Source: Pseudomonas abietaniphila (lineage in GTDB: Bacteria > Pseudomonadota > Gammaproteobacteria > Pseudomonadales > Pseudomonadaceae). From it: a stretch of DNA of 64,000 nt. Position 1 is the stretch's first letter, and each line of letters opens with the position of its first letter. Shown here in pieces: positions 38,779-47,883 of the stretch. The notes beneath the pieces were generated by a model that worked only from the letters and a program-made list of their open reading frames with translations, was not told where the DNA came from and did no database searches. Location: contig NZ_FNCO01000003.1 of NCBI RefSeq assembly GCF_900100795.1, forward strand, positions 248,001 to 312,000, given 5' to 3'. The position numbers and the translations under genes were made by a program.

Positions 38779-38840
38779 AGGTCCGCACTCCCTCCGGATT
38801 GCGTGTTACAACTGCGCTGCTCAAATAATCACCAATTTCC

Positions 38841-38869
38841 TTGCGCCGTCTCTGGCCCTTCTCTACAAT
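38841..38869 (+). promoter_or_regulatory. Sigma-70 promoter of the rpsF operon
   Basis: TTGCGC (38841-38846) and TACAAT (38864-38869) are 17 bases apart. The predicted start is near 38876, giving a leader of about 110 bases before rpsF. Confidence 0.65.
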
Positions 38870-38944
38870 TGCGCCCCTTGCTGTCATGGCAGGCGCGCAT
38901 GTGCCTGTCCCTGTGCAAGATAAACCAGTGTTATTCACTCCTTG

Positions 38945-38984
38945 TCTGACCGCTTTGGCGGCAGGCTACAACCCGTAAGGAGCA
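38945..38984 (+). promoter_or_regulatory. Possible rpsF leader element (S6:S18 binding)
   Basis: A short hairpin CCGC-TTTG-GCGG at about 38950-38961 is followed by an ACCCGTAAGGAG segment holding the ribosome site. Ribosomal proteins S6:S18 are known to bind CCG-containing structures in rpsF leaders of many bacteria. The match here is only by position and the CCG motif, so this is tentative. Confidence 0.3.
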
Positions 38985-38987
38985 TTC

Positions 38988-39410
38988 ATGCGTCATTACG
39001 AAATCATCTTTCTGGTTCACCCGGACCAGAGCGAGCAAGTCGGCGGCATGGTTGAGCGTTACACCAAGCTGATCGAAGAAGACGGCGGCAAGATCCACCG
39101 TCTGGAAGATTGGGGCCGTCGTCAACTGGCCTACGCAATCAACAATGTTCACAAGGCTCACTACGTGATGCTGAACGTTGAGTGCACTGGCAAGGCCCTG
39201 GCCGAGCTGGAAGACAACTTCCGTTACAACGATGCCGTGATCCGTAACCTTGTCATCCGTCGCGACGAAGCCGTTACCGGCCAGTCCGAAATGCTCAAGG
39301 CTGAAGAGAACCGCAGTGAGCGCCGTGAGCGTCGCGACCGTCCTGAGCACTCCGACGCTGAAGGCGTTGACAGTGATGACAGCGACAACAGCGATAACGC
39401 TGACGAGTAA
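38988..39410 (+). CDS. rpsF: 30S ribosomal protein S6
   Basis: Codes for 140 residues from the ATG at 38988 with TAAGGAGC upstream. The family start [18 protein letters not shown] and the [22 protein letters not shown] core are clear. The C-terminus ends in an acidic Asp/Ser run, where other bacteria may add glutamates by RimK. S6 pairs with S18 on the 30S platform. It is first gene of the operon. Confidence 0.98.
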   Translation: MRHYEIIFLVHPDQSEQVGGMVERYTKLIEEDGGKIHRLEDWGRRQLAYAINNVHKAHYVMLNVECTGKALAELEDNFRYNDAVIRNLVIRRDEAVTGQSEMLKAEENRSERRERRDRPEHSDAEGVDSDDSDNSDNADE

Positions 39411-39438
39411 TCCACGGACCTTTTGAGGAGCCTATTAC

Positions 39439-39669
39439 ATGGCACGTTTCTTCCGTCGTCGTAAATTCTGCCGCTTCACAGCTGAAAATGTGAAGGAGAT
39501 CGATTACAAGGATCTCAACACCCTGAAAGCCTACGTATCCGAAACCGGCAAGATCGTTCCTAGCCGCATTACCGGTACCAAAGCTCGTTATCAGCGTCAG
39601 CTGGCTACCGCTATCAAGCGCGCCCGCTTCCTGGCCCTGCTGGCCTACACCGACAGCCACGGCCGCTGA
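39439..39669 (+). CDS. rpsR: 30S ribosomal protein S18
   Basis: Codes for 76 residues: [24 protein letters not shown] with the basic [22 protein letters not shown] segment. It binds 16S rRNA as a heterodimer with S6. It starts 28 bases after rpsF with TTTTGAGGAG upstream. Confidence 0.98.
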   Translation: MARFFRRRKFCRFTAENVKEIDYKDLNTLKAYVSETGKIVPSRITGTKARYQRQLATAIKRARFLALLAYTDSHGR

Positions 39670-39711
39670 GACCAGGTTTAGTCGACAAAAACGCAGTAAG
39701 GGATAGATCGC

Positions 39712-40608
39712 ATGCGCGCCATGGCTGAATTCATCATGCGCGGCCGCGTGCAGGCCACTCTCGTAGTGGTGGGATGTGCGGCGTTGCCGCTGTTGTTCTG
39801 GTTGAGTGCTGCCGCAGGTTGCCTTGTGCTCCTGCGACGCGGGTTGAGTGGCGCTTCGGGCGTACTCGCCTGGGCTCTGCTGCCGGCTTTGGTCTGGTGG
39901 TATTTCGGTGATCCTCGCACCCTGATGGTGTTGCTGGGGTCATGGGGGTTGGCCGCTTTATTGCGCGCCAGCGAGTCCTGGGTCCGTGTGCTGCTGGTCA
40001 GCGTAGCGGCCGGATTGTTGTACTCGGTGATTCTGGGGGCGGTTTTCCGCGAGCCCATCGAAGCCATGGCGGGGGAGTTGCAGAAACTCCTTCCTCACGT
40101 CTTCGGTGATGTCTACCAACAGATGTCGGTAGAAGAGCGAGCGCGTCTGGGAGCATTGATTACGCCGGTCCTCAACGGCCTGATAGCAGCGGTGTTGCAG
40201 ATCGTCAGCGTGGTCTGCCTGATTCTTGGGCGGTACTGGCAGGCGCTGTTGTATAACCCGGGTGGTTTCGGGCGCGAATTTCGCAGCTTGAGGCTCCCGC
40301 GGGCACCGATGCTGGTGCTGCTGGTGTGCATGTTGGTTGCGCCGAATTTCGGTCCGCAACTGGCGATGTTGACACCGTTGTGCAGCGTACCGCTCATGTT
40401 CGCGGGGCTGGCCCTGATTCACGGTCTGGTGGCTGCAAAGCGCCTGACACGGTTCTGGCTGGTGGGGTTGTACGTCACGTTGTTGCTGTTCATGCAGCTG
40501 ATTTATCCGTTGCTGGTGGTGTTTGCCATTGTCGACAGCCTGATTGATTTTCGCGGCCGTCTGGCGTCGAAAGATGCCGATAACGGTTCTGCGAACGGTG
40601 AAGGTTAA
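39712..40608 (+). CDS. Conserved multi-pass membrane protein in the rpsR-rplI operon
   Basis: Codes for 298 residues from the ATG at 39712 (an ATG at 39721 is possible). About eight hydrophobic helices cover almost the whole length, e.g. [42 protein letters not shown] and [30 protein letters not shown]. The end IDFR is like that of YybS/DUF2232 proteins, which also sit near rplI and dnaB in other bacteria. No catalytic motif is visible. The gene is inserted between rpsR and rplI, as in other pseudomonads; its function is unknown. Confidence 0.8.
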   Translation: MRAMAEFIMRGRVQATLVVVGCAALPLLFWLSAAAGCLVLLRRGLSGASGVLAWALLPALVWWYFGDPRTLMVLLGSWGLAALLRASESWVRVLLVSVAAGLLYSVILGAVFREPIEAMAGELQKLLPHVFGDVYQQMSVEERARLGALITPVLNGLIAAVLQIVSVVCLILGRYWQALLYNPGGFGREFRSLRLPRAPMLVLLVCMLVAPNFGPQLAMLTPLCSVPLMFAGLALIHGLVAAKRLTRFWLVGLYVTLLLFMQLIYPLLVVFAIVDSLIDFRGRLASKDADNGSANGEG

Positions 40609-40628
40609 AGTTAAGAGGTTATTACCAA

Positions 40629-41075
40629 ATGGAACTCATCCTGCTGGAAAAAATCGCCAACCTGGGCAACCTGGGCGATAAAGTAAACGTTAAGGCTGGT
40701 TACGGCCGTAACTACCTGCTGCCTTTCGGCAAAGCCACCGCTGCAACCGCTGCCAACCTGGCTGCGTTTGAAGAGCGTCGCGCTGAGCTGGAAAAAGCCG
40801 CTGCCGAGAAGAAAGCTTCTGCTGAAACTCGCGCTGCTCAACTGGCTGAGCTGGAAGTGACTATCACTGCCACTGCTGGTGACGAAGGCAAGCTGTTTGG
40901 TTCGATCGGTACTCACGACATCGCTGACGCACTGACCGCCTCTGGCGTTGAAGTGGCCAAAGCTGAAGTTCGTCTGCCGAACGGCACCATCCGTAACGTT
41001 GGCGAATACGATGTTGCCGTGCACCTGCACAGCGATGTTGAAGCTACCGTTCGCGTAGTTGTGGTGGCTGCTTAA
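40629..41075 (+). CDS. rplI: 50S ribosomal protein L9
   Basis: Codes for 148 residues: the N-terminal rRNA-binding domain [36 protein letters not shown], a long helix, and the C-terminal domain ending in the [18 protein letters not shown] strand. It is last in the rpsF operon. A GC hairpin (about 41084-41108, TCCGGCGC / GCGCTGGA) follows without a T-run. Confidence 0.98.
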   Translation: MELILLEKIANLGNLGDKVNVKAGYGRNYLLPFGKATAATAANLAAFEERRAELEKAAAEKKASAETRAAQLAELEVTITATAGDEGKLFGSIGTHDIADALTASGVEVAKAEVRLPNGTIRNVGEYDVAVHLHSDVEATVRVVVVAA

Positions 41076-41224
41076 GCTGCTTGATTCCGGCGCTTCGGCG
41101 CTGGAGTCCGACCGGTTGACGACGTGTTCGTCAGCAGGTCAACGAGGGGCGCGTTCCTGTTTATCGGGTCGTGCCCTTTGTCATTTCTGAGTATCCTGTT
41201 TCAAACCCCTTATTCCGTGTGGCC

Positions 41225-42622
41225 ATGAACGACATTTCCGCTCCCGAGCAATACGACCTGCAAACCGCTGCCCTGAAGGTGCCGCCGCATTCCATCGAGG
41301 CCGAGCAGGCCGTACTCGGTGGTCTGATGCTGGACAACCAGGCCTGGGAGCGTGTGCTGGATCAGGTCTCGGACGGCGATTTCTATCGTCACGACCACCG
41401 TCTGATCTTCCGCGCCATCGCCAAGCTGGCTGATCAGAACATGCCGATTGACGTCGTGACCCTGTCCGAGCAACTGGACAAGGAGGGTCAGACTTCTCAA
41501 GTAGGCGGTCTGGGCTATCTGTCGGAGCTGGCGAAAAACATTCCGTCGGTCGCCAACATCAAGGCCTATGCCCAGATCGTGCGTCAGCGCGCGACCCTGC
41601 GGCAGTTGATCGGTATCAGTAACGAAATCGCCGACAGCGCGTTCAATCCTGAAGGGCGAACCGCCGAAGAGATCCTCGACGAAGCCGAACGGCAGATCTT
41701 CCAGATCGCAGAAGCGCGCCCGAAGACCGGTGGGCCGGTGGGCGTCAACGACCTGTTGACCAAGGCCATCGACCGCATCGACACGCTCTTCAATCTCGGT
41801 GAGGGGATCACCGGTCTCTCCACCGGTTATACCGACCTGGACGAAAAGACCAGCGGTCTGCAGCCCTCCGACTTGATCATCGTCGCGGGCCGTCCGTCGA
41901 TGGGTAAGACCACTTTCGCGATGAACCTGGTCGAAAACGCGGTTCTGCGCAGCGAGAAGGCGGTACTGGTGTTCTCGCTGGAGATGCCAGGTGAATCGCT
42001 GATCATGCGTATGTTGTCGTCGCTCGGTCGTATCGATCAGACCAAGGTCCGTTCAGGTCAGCTGGACGATGATGACTGGCCGCGCCTGACCTCGGCGGTC
42101 AACCTGCTCAACGACCGCAAGCTGTTCATCGATGACACGGCCGGCATCAGCCCTTCCGAAATGCGCGCGCGTACCCGTCGTCTGGTGCGTGAGCACGGTG
42201 ACGTCGGCTTGATCATGATCGACTACCTGCAGTTGATGCAGATTCCGGGCTCAAGCGGTGACAACCGGACCAACGAAATTTCCGAGATCTCCCGATCCCT
42301 GAAAGCGCTGGCCAAGGAATTCAACTGCCCTGTGGTTGCGTTGTCGCAGCTCAACCGTTCCCTGGAACAACGCCCCAACAAGCGCCCGGTCAACTCCGAC
42401 TTGCGGGAATCCGGAGCGATCGAGCAGGACGCCGACGTCATCATGTTCGTGTACCGGGACGAGGTGTATCACCCCGAGACCGAGCACAAGGGCATCGCGG
42501 AAATCATCATCGGCAAGCAGCGTAACGGCCCGATCGGCTTCATTCGTCTGGCGTTCATCGGTAAATACACCCGCTTCGAGAACCTCGCGCCGGGGAGCTA
42601 CAACTTCGACGACGACGAGTAA
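41225..42622 (+). CDS. dnaB: Replicative DNA helicase
   Basis: Codes for 465 residues from the ATG at 41225 (MNDISAPEQYDLQTAALKVPPHSIEAEQAVLGG); the upstream extension to 41171 is not typical. The N-terminal collar (about 20-125) is joined to the RecA-like domain with Walker A GRPSMGKTTFAMN and Walker B LIMIDYLQLM; SGAIEQDADVIMFVYRDE is the family signature. The hexamer unwinds DNA at the fork. The protein has no intein. It is convergent with the lyase gene. Confidence 0.98.
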   Translation: MNDISAPEQYDLQTAALKVPPHSIEAEQAVLGGLMLDNQAWERVLDQVSDGDFYRHDHRLIFRAIAKLADQNMPIDVVTLSEQLDKEGQTSQVGGLGYLSELAKNIPSVANIKAYAQIVRQRATLRQLIGISNEIADSAFNPEGRTAEEILDEAERQIFQIAEARPKTGGPVGVNDLLTKAIDRIDTLFNLGEGITGLSTGYTDLDEKTSGLQPSDLIIVAGRPSMGKTTFAMNLVENAVLRSEKAVLVFSLEMPGESLIMRMLSSLGRIDQTKVRSGQLDDDDWPRLTSAVNLLNDRKLFIDDTAGISPSEMRARTRRLVREHGDVGLIMIDYLQLMQIPGSSGDNRTNEISEISRSLKALAKEFNCPVVALSQLNRSLEQRPNKRPVNSDLRESGAIEQDADVIMFVYRDEVYHPETEHKGIAEIIIGKQRNGPIGFIRLAFIGKYTRFENLAPGSYNFDDDE

Positions 42623-42651
42623 GGCCGACTGGGTATCGGGCATCGGCAGCA

Positions 42652-43824
42652 TCAGGCGCCGGTGTCTGCGTGCGTCAGGGTCTCCCACAAGTAATGAAAA
42701 TAGCCTTTGGCCGGACGCCGCTGGATCAGCCATCGCTGGGTATCGGGCAATTTAAAGCGCTGTCGGTTGACGTAATGGTTGTAGGCCACCTCGAATGTTC
42801 CGTTCAGATCCCCGACCAACTTGCCGCCGCATAACCATGGTGGCGTGGCACCTTCATTTTTTGCTCGGGCATGAAACTCCATGCTGTCACGTAGGCGTTT
42901 TGATTCGGCGCCGTATAAGTCCAGGCCTTGAACATAAGCGGTTTCGGCCACGTTGATAAATGCTGCCAACCCATAGGCGGTGTGCTCAAGGTCCCTGCAG
43001 GTTTCCTGCGCGTGGCCGTCGACGAACGTCTTTTGGCCTTCCCAGTACGCAATCAGTTGCTCATCGGTCTTGGCGCAATCCGGCGGTACGACAGGCAGTG
43101 GGCCATCGGCTTCTTGATAAACAAACGCTGGCAACCGCTTCCGCCACTGGGCCACCGCTTTGTCATACAGCGCACGGTCATCAAGAAAAATGCCAATGTT
43201 GATCTGCGCCTCGATTCCGCTGGCCTGCCAGTTGCCGTAGTGACAAACCCCAATACGTTGCGCTTCACCGCGCTGGATGTCGGGCAGATATTGCGTGCGC
43301 AGCATGTGCGAGAAGCGCTCAACATCTGCTTGCGCCCATTTTTGACTGCGGTGGCGGATGATTTCTGCCGCCCGCGTCCATAGTTGAGCCGACCACGCGG
43401 CCTGCAAGGGGGCGTTTGAGTTTGTGTGGCCTTGTTGCAGTGTGGCCGCCCAAGCGTTCATGATCGCAACCGCGTTTTCGGCATACCGATCTTCACCACT
43501 GTAAGACCACGCCAAGGCTTGGGTGTACGCCGCTTGAGCGTCTCGCACTTCCTCTTTGCAGCCTTTGTCAGGTTTTGAAAACGGGCCACATTCCACGGCC
43601 GGCCAAGGGCTTGGCTGATAATCAACCGCTGCCAGCGGATCGGTCATCATCGCAAGATAGGCTTCCTTCCAGGGCGAGCGCTGTTCCTGAATGGCGTTTC
43701 GCACGAAGTCCAGTCTCTTTGCGTCGAGCAATATTCCGGGATGCACGAAACCTTCGGCAGAGGCATTGAGGGCGATGCCCCAGGCCAGTGCTGTGAAACT
43801 AAGGGTGATAGGGCGTCTGATCAT
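42652..43824 (-). CDS. Alginate lyase family protein (PL5-like), exported
   Basis: Codes for 390 residues from the ATG at 43824 (MIRRPITLSFTALAWGIALNASAEG), a signal peptide cleaved near ASA. The helical alpha/alpha barrel has alginate_lyase motifs: VHPGILLDAKRLDFVRNAI, AYTQALAWSYSGEDRYAENAVAIMNAWA, GVCHYGNWQASGIEAQINIGIFLDD (candidate His), and CRDLEHTAYGLAAFINVAE (candidate Arg, His and Tyr). It differs from AlgL of the alginate operon and stands alone, so the substrate may be another uronate polymer. Lipid modification is not seen. It lies between dnaB and ygiQ on the opposite strand. Confidence 0.8.
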   Translation of the reverse strand: MIRRPITLSFTALAWGIALNASAEGFVHPGILLDAKRLDFVRNAIQEQRSPWKEAYLAMMTDPLAAVDYQPSPWPAVECGPFSKPDKGCKEEVRDAQAAYTQALAWSYSGEDRYAENAVAIMNAWAATLQQGHTNSNAPLQAAWSAQLWTRAAEIIRHRSQKWAQADVERFSHMLRTQYLPDIQRGEAQRIGVCHYGNWQASGIEAQINIGIFLDDRALYDKAVAQWRKRLPAFVYQEADGPLPVVPPDCAKTDEQLIAYWEGQKTFVDGHAQETCRDLEHTAYGLAAFINVAETAYVQGLDLYGAESKRLRDSMEFHARAKNEGATPPWLCGGKLVGDLNGTFEVAYNHYVNRQRFKLPDTQRWLIQRRPAKGYFHYLWETLTHADTGA

Positions 43825-44086
43825 CGTTCGTTCTCTTGTTGTTTTCAGGGATGCGGCCGTCGACACGCATAAAAGGTGCTTATTTGCGGTTAATCAGAGA
43901 TGCCTTTGACGGGCAAGAGAAATATTGAGCAAGGCTTGCTGGCGGCTGCACGACGCAGATAGGGGCTTGGCAGGTACGGCGATGGATGGCTTCAATAAAG
44001 CTGAGCGTTACAGTCGGATTTGATCAAAATTTGTGCTATATTCCGCGCCCGCGATTTTTCCAACGTGCAAACACGTAGGTCCTGAC

Positions 44087-46390
44087 ATGCAAGCAGCCAA
44101 GCCGTTATTTGACTATCCGAAGTACTGGGCCGAATGTTTCGGGCCAGCGCCTTTCCTGCCAATGAGCCGGGAAGAAATGGATCAGCTTGGCTGGGATTCC
44201 TGCGACATCATCATCGTGACCGGTGATGCGTACGTCGATCACCCGTCGTTTGGCATGGCGATTATTGGCCGGCTGCTGGAGTCGCAAGGCTTCCGCGTCG
44301 GGATCATTGCCCAGCCAGACTGGAGATCCAAAGACGACTTCATGAAGCTCGGCGAGCCGAATCTGTTTTTCGGCGTCGCGGCCGGCAACATGGACTCGAT
44401 GATCAACCGCTACACCGCGGACAAGAAAATCCGTTCCGATGACGCGTATACACCAGGCGGCATGGCGGGTAAGCGTCCGGATCGCGCGAGCCTGGTTTAC
44501 AGCCAGCGCTGCAAGGAAGCCTACAAGAACGTGCCGATCGTTTTGGGGGGCATCGAAGCTTCGCTGCGCCGCATTGCGCACTACGACTACTGGCAGGACA
44601 AGGTTCGCAACTCGATTCTGATCGACGCCAGCGCCGATATCCTGCTGTACGGCAACGCCGAGCGAGCGATCGTCGAAGTGGCCAACCGCCTGTCCTGTGG
44701 CGAAACCATCGATAGCATCACCGATGTGCGCGGCACGGCGTTCATTCGTCGTGACACACCGCAAGGTTGGTACGAAGTCGATTCCACGCGTATCGACCGT
44801 CCGGGCAAGGTCGACAAGATCATCAACCCGTACGTCAACACTCAGGACACCGAAGCCTGTGCCATCGAGCAGGAAAAGGGCCCGGTTGAAGACCCGAACG
44901 AAGCCAAGGTCGTGCAGATCCTGGCGAGCCCGCGCATGACCCGCGACAAGACGGTCATCCGTCTGCCGTCCATGGAAAAGGTGCGCAACGACCCTGTGCT
45001 GTATGCCCACGCCAACCGCGTGCTGCATTTGGAAACCAACCCGGGCAACGCCCGTGCGCTGGTCCAGAAGCATGGTGAAGTCGATGTCTGGTTTAACCCG
45101 CCGCCGATTCCAATGACCACCGAAGAAATGGACTACGTGTTCGGCATGCCGTACGCGCGTGTCCCGCACCCTGTGTACGGCAAGGAAAAGATTCCGGCCT
45201 ACGACATGATCCGTTTCTCGGTGAACATCATGCGTGGCTGTTTCGGCGGCTGTACGTTCTGCTCGATCACCGAGCACGAAGGCCGGATCATCCAAAACCG
45301 TTCCCACGACTCGATCATCCGTGAAATCGAAGAAATCCGTGACAAGGTTCCGGGCTTCACCGGCGTGATTTCCGACCTCGGCGGGCCGACCGCGAACATG
45401 TACCGCATCGCCTGCAAAAGCCCGGAAATCGAATCCGCGTGCCGCAAGCCGTCGTGTGTGTTCCCGGGCATCTGCCCGAACCTGAACACCGATCACTCGG
45501 CGCTGATTCAACTGTACCGCAGCGCGCGCGAATTGCCGGGTGTGAAGAAAATCCTGATCGCTTCCGGCCTGCGTTACGACCTTGCGGTCGAATCCCCAGA
45601 GTACGTGAAAGAGCTGGTGACGCACCACGTCGGTGGTTACCTGAAGATCGCCCCGGAACACACCGAGGAAGGTCCGCTCAATCAAATGATGAAGCCGGGC
45701 ATTGGCAGCTATGACAAGTTCAAGCGCATGTTCGAGAAGTATTCGAAAGAGGCCGGTAAAGAGCAGTACCTGATCCCTTACTTCATCGCCGCTCACCCCG
45801 GCACCACCGATGAAGACATGATGAACCTGGCGCTGTGGCTCAAGGGCAACGGTTTCCGGGCGGATCAGGTGCAGGCGTTCTACCCGTCACCGATGGCCAG
45901 CGCGACCGCCATGTATCACTCCGGCAAGAACCCGCTGCGCAAGGTCACGTACAAGAGCGACTCGGTGACCATCGTCAAGAGCGAAGAGCAACGCCGTCTG
46001 CACAAGGCGTTCCTGCGTTATCACGATCCGAAAGGCTGGCCGATGCTGCGTGAGGCGCTGGAGCGTATGGGCCGTGCCGATCTGATCGGTCCGGGTAAAA
46101 ACCAGCTGATCCCGCTGCATCAACCGGAAACCGACAGCTACCAGAGCGCCCGTCGCAAGAATTCGACGCCCGCTGGCAGCCATAAGGTGGCCAAAACCAC
46201 GAAGATCCTGACCCAGCATACCGGCCTGCCGCAACGTGGCAGCGACGGCAGCAAGCCGTGGGACAAACGCGAAGAGGCCAAGGCCGCCGCAGCGGCTCGC
46301 AACAAACAGGCCGCCAAGGAGCGTGCCGATGCAGCCAAAGGCGGTAAAGGCGGCAAGAAGCCATCGCGTCAGCCGGTGTTCCCGCGCTAA
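44087..46390 (+). CDS. YgiQ-family radical SAM protein
   Basis: Codes for 767 residues from the ATG at 44087. The N-terminal B12-binding-like domain (about 45-160: [30 protein letters not shown]) is followed by the radical SAM core with CFGGCTFC (Cys385, Cys389, Cys392) and [13 protein letters not shown]. The basic C-terminus is low in complexity. It probably handles a methylthiolation or related radical reaction, but the substrate is not known. An extended -10 (TGCTATATT near 44034) lies upstream. Confidence 0.9.
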   Translation: MQAAKPLFDYPKYWAECFGPAPFLPMSREEMDQLGWDSCDIIIVTGDAYVDHPSFGMAIIGRLLESQGFRVGIIAQPDWRSKDDFMKLGEPNLFFGVAAGNMDSMINRYTADKKIRSDDAYTPGGMAGKRPDRASLVYSQRCKEAYKNVPIVLGGIEASLRRIAHYDYWQDKVRNSILIDASADILLYGNAERAIVEVANRLSCGETIDSITDVRGTAFIRRDTPQGWYEVDSTRIDRPGKVDKIINPYVNTQDTEACAIEQEKGPVEDPNEAKVVQILASPRMTRDKTVIRLPSMEKVRNDPVLYAHANRVLHLETNPGNARALVQKHGEVDVWFNPPPIPMTTEEMDYVFGMPYARVPHPVYGKEKIPAYDMIRFSVNIMRGCFGGCTFCSITEHEGRIIQNRSHDSIIREIEEIRDKVPGFTGVISDLGGPTANMYRIACKSPEIESACRKPSCVFPGICPNLNTDHSALIQLYRSARELPGVKKILIASGLRYDLAVESPEYVKELVTHHVGGYLKIAPEHTEEGPLNQMMKPGIGSYDKFKRMFEKYSKEAGKEQYLIPYFIAAHPGTTDEDMMNLALWLKGNGFRADQVQAFYPSPMASATAMYHSGKNPLRKVTYKSDSVTIVKSEEQRRLHKAFLRYHDPKGWPMLREALERMGRADLIGPGKNQLIPLHQPETDSYQSARRKNSTPAGSHKVAKTTKILTQHTGLPQRGSDGSKPWDKREEAKAAAAARNKQAAKERADAAKGGKGGKKPSRQPVFPR

Positions 46391-46405
46391 GCGATACCGC
46401 CCAAA

Positions 46406-46438
46406 AAAACGCCAGCTTTCGAGCTGGCGTTTTTGTTT
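46406..46438. terminator. Bidirectional intrinsic terminator between ygiQ and hcp
   Basis: AACGCCAGCT / AGCTGGCGTT with loop TTCG is flanked by AAAAAAA on the left and TTTTTG...TTTTTT on the right. It can serve the convergent ygiQ and hcp genes. Confidence 0.92.
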
Positions 46439-46439
46439 T

Positions 46440-46928
46440 TTACATCTTTACGTTTTCGCGGATGTTCCAGCCGAACTTGACCGGGCCGCCGTCTTTGCTG
46501 CCATCGGCTTTCTGTGGCTGGTAGGCGACTTCGACCTTGCCGAAGTTGAGAGTGATGTCCTCTTTGAGTGTTTCGTCACTGTTCCCCGCGTCCGTTTGAT
46601 AGGACGCCACCATCACTTCCTTGAGGGTGATGATCATGTATTCGACGGGTGCGCTACCACCGGCCTTGCGCACCGTCAGAGTGGCTTCTGGATAATGTTT
46701 TCCGCTGGAACAGGCCATCATCAAGTTAGGCGAAGCCTTGTCCAGAGACTTCCTCAAGCTCAGGTTCTGCATGCTCACCTTGCCCGCGCCACCACCGCCT
46801 CCCTGGTGCATCGAGCCCGATTGCGCCATGCCCCACTGCATCGAATGAATGTCGATTTCATCCTTATGGACGCTGTCCATCGACTCACCCTTGACGTCGC
46901 CCAACTTCAAAAACATATCGATAGCCAT
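46440..46928 (-). CDS. hcp: Type VI secretion tube protein Hcp (orphan)
   Basis: Codes for 162 residues from the ATG at 46928 (MAIDMFLKLGDVKGESMDSVHKDEIDIHSMQWG). The Hcp1 fold is shown by the W-G-M turn, a Gly-rich loop (HQGGGGGAGKVSMQNL) and LTVRKAGGSAPVEYMIITLKEVMV. Hcp hexamers stack into the T6SS inner tube and carry small effectors. No other T6SS structural gene is in the window, so it is an orphan copy that would rely on a system elsewhere. The neighbour upstream and divergent is a small membrane-protein locus that could encode its partner. Confidence 0.93.
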   Translation of the reverse strand: MAIDMFLKLGDVKGESMDSVHKDEIDIHSMQWGMAQSGSMHQGGGGGAGKVSMQNLSLRKSLDKASPNLMMACSSGKHYPEATLTVRKAGGSAPVEYMIITLKEVMVASYQTDAGNSDETLKEDITLNFGKVEVAYQPQKADGSKDGGPVKFGWNIRENVKM

Positions 46929-47115
46929 GAACACTCCCTGAAAAATAATCGTCGACGAATTGTCGTCGCGCACCTTTTCTTACTCGGCAGGTTGATCGCA
47001 ATACGTTGGACGTAGATCGGGACCGTTCATACGAAACAAAGAAAGTCTTCCTACAGCGTCAGGGTCATTGACTGCCTAATCTCGCCCTCTCTCAGCCAAA
47101 ACAAGGGAGAAAGGA

Positions 47116-47250
47116 ATGGGCGGGCTATCACTGGGGGATGGTTTTTCAGTGGCGGGAACTCAAGCGATTGGCGGGAGTGCGTTGTCGGGAATATTCGCAC
47201 CATTGCGGTCGCTCTATACAAGGAGGTCACGGACCCATGAGGCCTTTTGA
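47116..47250 (+). CDS. Small 44-residue ORF upstream of the membrane protein
   Basis: An ATG with AGAAAGGA upstream opens 44 codons rich in Gly, Ser, Ala and Leu (MGGLSLGDGFSVAGTQAI ...), ending TRRSRTHEAF-stop. It overlaps the start of the next gene by 14 bases in another frame. It may be a real small protein, a leader for translational coupling, or the displaced N-terminus of the next gene if a frameshift exists here. I do not recognise a family. Confidence 0.4.
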   Translation: MGGLSLGDGFSVAGTQAIGGSALSGIFAPLRSLYTRRSRTHEAF

Positions 47251-47713
47251 GTTTTTAATATTTATGAGGCGTTACTTCCCTGTTTTTATCGGAGGAGTAC
47301 TTGCAGCGATCTGTTCATTCGCCATTACGTCAGTCTTGTATTTTGAAGTGTTCCACAAGGACGCCACATTCGAAAACAGCGTGATATATGGTTTTGCGGT
47401 GATGATGGGGGCAACGGCGCTGATGTGTCTCTGCCACTTCTTCCTGGTTTGGGGAAGACCGAAATGGGTTTGGGGCGTCGTCGCACTGTTTTTTGCGTGT
47501 CTGTCTCTGGTGTTGCCAATGATCGAACATCGTCCGAACAAGGTTATCTACTTTCTTGGGGTGCTCGTCCCGCTGATCGGTTTGTCAGTTCTCAATTCAG
47601 ATCGTCATCGAGAAATGAGAAAGATCATGGTCATCGTGCGTAACAAGCGAGAACGGTTTCTCGGTATCCGCAAAGCCCGTTTATGCCGTTTGAACGCCGA
47701 ACGGTGCAAATAA
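47237..47713 (+). CDS. Small four-helix membrane protein near orphan hcp
   Basis: Codes for 158 residues from the ATG at 47237 with AAGGAGGT about ten bases upstream. Four hydrophobic helices are evident (about 13-35, 45-70, 76-95, 103-122), with a cytoplasmic basic tail rich in Arg and Lys. I do not recognise a family. It is divergent from hcp with 308 bases between, and convergent with nothing; a T6SS effector or immunity role is possible from position only. The base composition is lower in GC than the neighbours, which hints at transfer. Confidence 0.55.
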   Translation: MRPFEFLIFMRRYFPVFIGGVLAAICSFAITSVLYFEVFHKDATFENSVIYGFAVMMGATALMCLCHFFLVWGRPKWVWGVVALFFACLSLVLPMIEHRPNKVIYFLGVLVPLIGLSVLNSDRHREMRKIMVIVRNKRERFLGIRKARLCRLNAERCK

Positions 47714-47883
47714 CCCCGCCCGCCTCATTTCCGTGCGACCCTTGCACCATCCGCCGAAGCTGGCGCAATTTTGGTGCTGTGCTTAGCTGAGCGAGCACCC
47801 TCAACGCCGAAGGCGCCGGACTTGCCTGGATGGCATAAGTCTTGCGCGGTTCCGCTACCGTCCAGGCTCGCAGGAGGCACGCC

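Noticed and set aside
44012..44050. Full sigma-70 promoter for ygiQ
   Set aside because: An extended -10 is present but the TTGATC hexamer is only 11 bases away, so no -35 could be assigned.
42652..47713. Integrated genomic island with integrase and tRNA attachment site
   Set aside because: The accessory genes are single insertions; no integrase, transposase or direct repeats are visible, and the tRNA genes at 34.7-35.1 kb are not flanked by foreign genes.
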